Positions 5,348-9,190 of a DNA stretch of 9,190 nt are shown piece by piece. The notes under the pieces were generated by a model, which was given only the letters and a program-made list of their open reading frames with translations, did not search any database and had not been told where the DNA came from. This DNA is from CAYTTR01 sp964440805 (GTDB lineage Bacteria; Acidobacteriota; Aminicenantia; Aminicenantales; Aminicenantaceae): the NCBI GenBank assembly GCA_964440805.1, contig CAYTTR010000055.1, forward strand, positions 1-9,190, written 5' to 3'. A program made the position numbers and the translations under genes. Position 1 is the first letter of the stretch. The number at the start of each line of letters is the position of its first letter.

Positions 5348-7315
5348 TTATATCCCCTTCTCCACCCAGCGGATAAAACACCCGGTCATCAAACCGGATT
5401 CCAGAACTTTGCGGTATTTGAGCATAAACTCGTCTGTGCTGCTGCCCGCATCAGGAAGGTTTTCCACCAGCTTCCAAAGCCTGGGTATATCCAGGGCCTG
5501 ACTCGCTAAGGGGCTCTTCTCTATGTCTTTGAGTGTTTCCTGGATCTGAGCCTGAGCTCGTTTTATTCGTTCAAACCAGTCCGCTGTCTGTAACCCCCTT
5601 TTCTTTTTCCACAACACTGATGAAGGCAGTCGACCCTTCATGGCGCGACGGATGAGGCTGCGGGAAACGCCGTGGTGAAGGAACTGTTCCTCAGGGAGAG
5701 AAAGGCAGAACTCAATAATACGGGTGTCGGCCGTGGGATCCCTTGTTTCTGTGCCGAATAAAGCTTGATACCCAGCCCATAAAATATCAAACGTCTCAAA
5801 ACAGGTCATGGTTTTAAAACGAAGGGCCCGAGTGTCTCTTTTCAACCTGAACCGGAAATCATGCCCTTTCCTATGGGCCCGGGCTTCCACTTTTTTCTCT
5901 CTGGCAAAAATAGGATTGAGAGGCGAATAGGCTGCCCAAGGGGGTGAGGAGGAGTAAAGCCCCTTATTTTCTTTTCCCCGAAGTGAGCTTATCAAAGACC
6001 ACAGTGGAGTGGGAAGCAGAGGCATGATCCCCTGAGCCATTAACACCCTCCATGTGGAGCAGGCGTTTCCCCGATGCGAAATGGCCTGCGCTTCATGCAG
6101 GGCTTGAAGCCAGTGTTTTTGGTAGATAAGATTCGAAAGGAGACCGCTTCCCTGCCAGCTCATGGTCAGATTCCCCTGGACTCCCTCCAGGACAACTCCG
6201 ATTTTCTGTTTTTGGGCTTGGTTTAAGATAGCTTCGATATAGAGACGATTGGAGGCATTCGGAAAAGGACCTTCCGCCGCCTCAAAAAAGCTGTCCAGGC
6301 CTTCCAGATAAAAGCGGCCGTCTGTACGGACAAGGTTCAGATTAAGATTAGCCTGCCCTCTGGCAATCTCTCTCACAAAAGGCGTTTCATCTGCGTACCG
6401 GTTTTTTCCAATAGGTCCTTTAAAACCGGGCTGGGGCACTTCTGTAAAAGCGGTCAGCCGTTTTCCGTTTTCTCCGAGCATAGAAGCGGCTGTCACAGCC
6501 ACAGAGCTGGAATCCAAGCCTCCACTCATCATAACCCCTACAGGGGTCAGGCTCCTGAGACGGGACTTAACAGCCTGGTGGAACTTCTCTTTAAAAGCTT
6601 CCACATAATCATTGTCCTGGGGATATCTTATCTCAGAATAAATATCCGGTTTCCAGTATTGACCGATGTTGAGGCGATTGGGATTAACCCGCATCCAGTG
6701 ACCGGAAGGAAGTCTGTAGATATGTTGATAAAAAGTTCTTTTGGGGTCGGGAGGTGCCATTGCCAAGTAGTCAGCGAGGACTTCTTCGTCAATTTCCCGC
6801 GGGACATGGGGAAGCTGGAATAATCCCTTAGGCATGGAAGAAAACGCAAAGCAGTGGGATGTTTTATGATAAAAGAGAGCCCGTTTGTTTACCGGAGACC
6901 GAGCCAGGAAAAGCTCTTTTTCCCATATATCCCAAAAGGCAAAAACAAAAGAACCGATCAGATGATGGACACACTGCTCACCCCATTTTTCGTAAGCATA
7001 CCCAACAAGGCGTGAATCTGGCATAGATGGGGCTTCTTCTGTATTTATATCCAAAGTGTGGATCAGCTCTTGGCGGTTGTCCAGGCGTCCATCAAAAACC
7101 AGTACCCATTTACGGCTGGAATGAACCAAGGGCTGACGCTCGAACCGGTCCTGGGGCGTGAAACATATCAGTCTATGGCCGAGACCGACATTTCCCTCCA
7201 TCCAGATTCCCTCTCTCTCCGGTCCATAGGGAGCCAGCACTTGACTCATGCGCTTGAAATCCTGTTTTTGGACGGGTTGGCCGTTTAAATGAAATAAGCC
7301 GAAGAGAGCACTCAT
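5348..7315 (-). CDS. Lasso cyclase, asparagine-synthetase-like C protein
   Basis: A 655-residue asparagine-synthetase B homologue that activates the Asp side chain of the core as an AMP ester and joins it to the new N-terminus. The N-terminal class-II amidotransferase-like domain (about 1-200) lacks the nucleophilic Cys2 (the protein begins MSALFG rather than MCGIFG), so it should not hydrolyse glutamine, as usual for lasso cyclases. The synthetase domain (about 235-620) has the PP-loop SGGLDSSS at 264-271, LEGVQGNLTMSW at 377-388, and the segment TRDPTADTRIIEFCLSLP at 524-541 typical of this family. It is the first gene of the operon. The ATG at 7313-7315 gives the expected family start, but no Shine-Dalgarno precedes it on the minus strand, and repeat array 2 begins within 40 bp upstream. 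Confidence 0.93.
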   Translation of the reverse strand: MSALFGLFHLNGQPVQKQDFKRMSQVLAPYGPEREGIWMEGNVGLGHRLICFTPQDRFERQPLVHSSRKWVLVFDGRLDNRQELIHTLDINTEEAPSMPDSRLVGYAYEKWGEQCVHHLIGSFVFAFWDIWEKELFLARSPVNKRALFYHKTSHCFAFSSMPKGLFQLPHVPREIDEEVLADYLAMAPPDPKRTFYQHIYRLPSGHWMRVNPNRLNIGQYWKPDIYSEIRYPQDNDYVEAFKEKFHQAVKSRLRSLTPVGVMMSGGLDSSSVAVTAASMLGENGKRLTAFTEVPQPGFKGPIGKNRYADETPFVREIARGQANLNLNLVRTDGRFYLEGLDSFFEAAEGPFPNASNRLYIEAILNQAQKQKIGVVLEGVQGNLTMSWQGSGLLSNLIYQKHWLQALHEAQAISHRGNACSTWRVLMAQGIMPLLPTPLWSLISSLRGKENKGLYSSSPPWAAYSPLNPIFAREKKVEARAHRKGHDFRFRLKRDTRALRFKTMTCFETFDILWAGYQALFGTETRDPTADTRIIEFCLSLPEEQFLHHGVSRSLIRRAMKGRLPSSVLWKKKRGLQTADWFERIKRAQAQIQETLKDIEKSPLASQALDIPRLWKLVENLPDAGSSTDEFMLKYRKVLESGLMTGCFIRWVEKGI

Positions 7316-7350
7316 GATAATGAAGGAGAATTATTGTTTGTCTGGTTTAT

Positions 7351-7449
7351 AGCGTTACTTGCGTTGATAGCGTTGATAGCGTTTGTTGCGTTGATAGCGT
7401 TTATCGCGTTTGTTGCGTTACTTGCGTTTGTTGCGTTGGTTGCGTTATT
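7351..7449. repeat. 9-bp tandem repeat array 2, 11 units
   Basis: Eleven contiguous 9-bp units of the same consensus and orientation as array 1, preceded by two degenerate units (7333-7350) containing GTTTGTCTGGTTT, a 13-mer also found at 148-160 beside array 1. Here the 13-mer joins the AGCGTT units directly, whereas at array 1 the hairpin arm lies between. The array fills the region where the promoter of the lasso operon would be expected and also forms the 3' end of the PAS reading frame. Confidence 0.92.
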
Positions 7450-7730
7450 TTATTACGCGGATGGAGTCTGTGCCTTGAAATTCGGGGCCGCCAGGAACCT
7501 TCCTCCCGCAGGGATTTAACGGCTTTTTTAGCTTTCTCTTCTTCTTTCCAGAAATCGAGGGCAGATCTTCCCAGAACTTCCATATCGTTGGAGTAGCCCC
7601 ACAGGCGGAGAAAAGAGGGATTGACATAGGTCAGCTTTCCTTTTAGATCGGCAAAGGCAACGGCATTTAAAGCTGAATTCAAGGCCTGGGATTTGAGGAT
7701 GAGTTCCCGGTTGTAATCGTATAAGTTCAA
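7401..7730 (-). pseudogene. PAS-domain protein fragment, 3' end lost into repeat array 2
   Basis: The reading frame starts at TTG 7728-7730. Residues 15-80 look like a PAS sensor domain: ALNSALNAVAFADLKGKLTY, then VNPSFLRLWGYS at 36-47, then the GRSALDFW loop at 54-61 and VKSLREEGSW at 71-80. The expected continuation of the fold (a GE(L/F)...RKDG-type strand) does not follow. Instead the frame reads Arg/His-rich sequence and then runs into the 9-bp array as low-complexity Thr/Gln codons, ending at 7401. No kinase or cyclase output domain is present. There is no convincing Shine-Dalgarno before the TTG and no nearby ATG. I read it as a remnant of a larger sensor gene cut off at or near the array; a short standalone PAS protein is the less likely alternative. 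Confidence 0.6.
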
Positions 7731-7765
7731 TTTGTCTTAAATTTGTTTCAGTATTACGAAATTAA

Positions 7766-7796
7766 TTTATTTACTATTCGGTAAATAAAATTTACC
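7766..7796. promoter_or_regulatory. Overlapping palindromes, candidate operator
   Basis: TTTATTTAC (7766-7774) and GTAAATAAA (7781-7789) are perfect 9-bp inverted arms with a 6-nt spacer. GGTAAAT (7780-7786) and ATTTACC (7790-7796) form a second perfect 7-bp inverted repeat sharing the middle arm. The result is three TTTAC/GTAAA half-sites spaced regularly. It lies 33 bp past the repressor stop and 36 bp upstream of the PAS fragment start, so it could be an operator for the adjacent XRE repressor or an AT-rich hairpin at the end of the repressor transcript. The structure is clear; the function is inferred. Confidence 0.45.
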
Positions 7797-7828
7797 TTAG
7801 GAGCAAAAAAATATTTTCTATTATTAAC

Positions 7829-8590
7829 TTATAACCTCACTCCGGCCAGGATAACTCTCCCCCGGATGTAGCTCTTTTTCCCTTTATTTATTTTAAACAT
7901 TTTAGGGAATCCCGGGTCGGATTTCCCGCCTGAACCTCTTTCATTATGAAAAATCAGGGTGTCTCCAACTTTCTCCACTCTTTTCATGGTCACTCTTTGT
8001 TCCTCTTCAATAAAAACGGCATAAATCTTTCCGTTTTTCACTGCAGTGTCATTTCTATCGATGAGGACAAACCCGCCTTTCTCCACGGTGGGATAAAGGC
8101 ATCCGTCAGCCACCGGCACACACACTAAACCGTTCAATCTGTCTAAAGTGTAGTCTATATTTTGGGGCAGGCTTTCTTCCTGGATCAAAGAATAACTCAC
8201 TATGTTTTCCGGTTTTATAGCTTGACCAGGAACGAGAAGAGAAATATCGCTTATGACCTGGACGGGAACCGCGTTTTTTATTTTCTCCCGGTCTAATTCC
8301 TGTTCTAAATTTCCATTTTTTATTACTATCCTCAAATTGTGTTGTTCACACTGGTGGTTGTAGATAGACCCCTCTCCTGAAACAATCCAATTAACGTTGA
8401 TGTTAAAATTCTGGAGAAGCCCGCTCAAAAGATCGATGGAAGGCCGGTATTTCCCGGATTCTACTTCAGAAATATAACTGCAGGAGACGTTGATTATAGT
8501 GGAAAGTTCTTTCATTTTTAATCCCAGCATATTCCGGACATGGCGGATCCTCTTTCCTATGTCCGATTTTTTCAGGGTGACAGGATTCAT
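7829..8590 (-). CDS. CI/LexA-like repressor: XRE helix-turn-helix plus S24 peptidase-like domain
   Basis: A 253-residue two-domain regulator. Residues 11-66 are an XRE/Cro-CI HTH (IGKRIRHVRNMLGLKMKELS, then NVSCSYISEVESGKYRPS as the recognition region). Residues about 118-250 are an S24 (LexA/CI) C-terminal domain used for dimerisation and, in active members, self-cleavage. The motif normally reading GDSMxPT is DGCLYPT (162-168), so the nucleophilic Ser is Cys164. The general-base Lys is kept as Lys203 in VTMKRVEK, 39 residues later. Self-cleavage under DNA damage is therefore doubtful, and another inducing signal may operate. It is divergent from the small HTH gene at 8665, with 74 bp between, the classic layout of a phage- or element-type repressor/Cro switch. 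The ATG at 8588-8590 has only a weak, distant Shine-Dalgarno. Confidence 0.88.
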   Translation of the reverse strand: MNPVTLKKSDIGKRIRHVRNMLGLKMKELSTIINVSCSYISEVESGKYRPSIDLLSGLLQNFNINVNWIVSGEGSIYNHQCEQHNLRIVIKNGNLEQELDREKIKNAVPVQVISDISLLVPGQAIKPENIVSYSLIQEESLPQNIDYTLDRLNGLVCVPVADGCLYPTVEKGGFVLIDRNDTAVKNGKIYAVFIEEEQRVTMKRVEKVGDTLIFHNERGSGGKSDPGFPKMFKINKGKKSYIRGRVILAGVRL

Positions 8591-8620
8591 ATCAGATATT
8601 AAACCTTTTTTTAATTTGAG

Positions 8621-8629
8621 TGTTATGAT
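8621..8629 (+). promoter_or_regulatory. Predicted extended -10 promoter of the small HTH gene
   Basis: TGTTATGAT fits an extended -10 element (TGnTATnnT) with no good -35 box upstream, about 36 bp before the ATG at 8665. The -10 hexamer (8624-8629) lies almost exactly on the opposite-strand -10 hexamer of the repressor promoter (8625-8630). Confidence 0.4.
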
Positions 8630-8652
8630 AGAATGAAAAATTCGGTATACAA
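8625..8652 (-). promoter_or_regulatory. Predicted promoter of the S24 repressor gene
   Basis: On the minus strand TTGTAT (8647-8652) and TATCAT (8625-8630) are separated by 16 bp, a reasonable sigma-70 match, about 35 bp upstream of the repressor ATG. It overlaps the predicted promoter of the divergent gene, so only one could be occupied by polymerase at a time. Confidence 0.45.
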
Positions 8653-8664
8653 AGAGAGTTGTAA

Positions 8665-8865
8665 ATGACTTTTCTGAGCAACGAAAAAGCTAAGGAGATT
8701 AAAAAGAAGCTGGTGGAACTGGAATGGACCCAGGAGACACTGGCCCGGGAGTTGAAGGTGAGCCCAACCATGGTATCTCTGTTTATGAACGGCAAAAAGA
8801 AATCAACTCGCCTGAGAAAGAAAATTTCCGATCTCTTTGAGATAGATTTATTAAAGTTAATTTGA
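8665..8865 (+). CDS. Small XRE/Cro-like helix-turn-helix protein
   Basis: A 66-residue protein that is nearly all HTH domain: a first helix SNEKAKEIKKKLVELEW, then TQETLARELK (22-31) and SPTMVSLFMNGKK (33-45) as the turn and recognition helix, ending in a basic helix. It resembles Cro or small XRE DNA-binding proteins of phages and integrated elements. The ATG at 8665 follows GAGAG by 6 nt, a modest ribosome-binding site. It diverges from the S24 repressor gene and probably opposes it at the shared promoter region, which is inferred from the layout. An AGGAGGA-like Shine-Dalgarno directly follows its stop codon (8865-8871), but no ATG, GTG or TTG frame of useful length comes after it, suggesting a lost or degraded downstream gene. 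Confidence 0.78.
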   Translation: MTFLSNEKAKEIKKKLVELEWTQETLARELKVSPTMVSLFMNGKKKSTRLRKKISDLFEIDLLKLI

Positions 8866-9155
8866 GGAGGAAAAAAATATACAAGAAAAAAACGGAAAAG
8901 CCTGTTGGATAAGCTACCGCCGTTGAAGATATTCCTCCATATTCTCATTTTTCAGAAAAAAGGGGTTTTAGTCTAAGCTGTTTAAGGAGAATGGACAGGA
9001 AAATAAGTTAAGTGTTTGGAGAGACAGGTCATTAGGTTGCCATCATTTAAAGAAACGTTAACCCTTACTAACAATACGACTTTCTCAACCCCATTTTTTT
9101 ATTTGGGAGCTTTTTTTATTCTACGCAAAAATTTTCTTTCTTGTCAAGGAATTAA
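8866..9155. other. Non-coding stretch after the small HTH gene
   Basis: About 290 bp, AT-rich, with no open frame that looks like a protein in either direction. GGAGGAA (8866-8872) could pair with TTCCTCC (8932-8938), which would sequester the unused Shine-Dalgarno. A short frame around 8880-8928 reads KNGKACWISYRR then stop, faintly like the start of a tyrosine-recombinase arm domain, but it lacks a normal start codon. CCCA/TGGG around 9091-9108 followed by a T-run is too weak to call a terminator. Confidence 0.4.
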
Positions 9156-9190
9156 CCTGGATTATTCACGAGTCGAGGTTGCCGCAGATG
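9156..9190. mobile_element. Possible end of an IS1380-like insertion sequence, cut by window edge
   Basis: The sequence CCTGGATTATTCACGAGT begins directly after a TTAA at 9152-9155. IS1380-family elements, as I recall, have ends starting with CC and are relatives of piggyBac that duplicate TTAA targets; the CCTGGAT-type end is similar to what I remember for this family. No transposase is visible because the window ends 35 bp later, so this rests on the terminus alone. Confidence 0.3.

Noticed and set aside
8880..8928. Remnant of a tyrosine-recombinase N-terminus (KNGKACWISYRR)
   Set aside because: Only about a dozen residues resemble the arm-binding domain, the frame lacks a standard start and stops at once; too little to annotate as a gene.
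8592..8948. Minus-strand 118-codon frame opposite the small HTH gene
   Set aside because: Its composition is unlike a real protein, and it covers the divergent promoters and a plus-strand gene with clear HTH character.
9090..9120. Rho-independent terminator (CCCA...TGGG then T-run)
   Set aside because: Only four base pairs in the stem with a long AT loop; too weak to support.

Overview
The window is dominated by one leftward (minus-strand) operon, about 7 kb at positions 351-7315, that encodes a complete lasso-peptide (class II RiPP) pathway of the paeninodin/pseudomycoidin type. In transcription order it encodes an asparagine-synthetase-like lasso cyclase (C), an HPr-kinase-like peptide kinase (K), a PqqD-like leader-binding protein (B1), a transglutaminase-like leader peptidase (B2), a 53-residue precursor (A), an uncharacterised-family nucleotidyltransferase (N) and an ABC exporter (D). 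The genes are packed with short gaps or overlaps. The predicted core is AGPGGTSPDNVWGQSTS, with a 9-residue Ala1-Asp9 macrolactam and a free C-terminal Ser for the kinase. The expected pathway is: B1 binds the leader, B2 cuts it off, C closes the ring around the tail, K phosphorylates the terminal Ser, N probably modifies the phosphate further, and D exports the product.

The operon is bracketed by two arrays of one 9-bp tandem repeat, consensus (A/T)GCGTT(G/T/A)(A/G)T, in the same orientation: 17 units at 202-354 and 11 units at 7351-7449. The left array reaches the stop codon of the exporter. The right array lies just upstream of the cyclase and covers the end of a PAS-domain fragment. Beside the left array is a related inverted repeat (130-197) that pairs far better as plus-strand RNA than as minus-strand RNA, because of G-U wobbles.

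Left edge (1-99): the first 33 codons of a leftward Gfo/Idh/MocA-family oxidoreductase, cut by the window end. Right part (7401-9190): a truncated PAS fragment, an AT-rich palindromic candidate operator, a CI/LexA-like repressor (XRE HTH plus S24 domain with Cys in place of the nucleophilic Ser), overlapping divergent promoters, a small rightward Cro-like HTH protein, about 290 bp without a convincing gene, and at the right edge a TTAA-flanked sequence that may be the end of an IS1380-like insertion sequence.

The organism is a bacterium of moderate GC. Similar 9-bp arrays are, from memory, common in Desulfobacterota, Nitrospirota and Omnitrophota genomes, so one of these is my guess, with low confidence. 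The repeat arrays, truncated gene, phage-like repressor pair and possible IS end suggest an accessory, recombination-prone locus.
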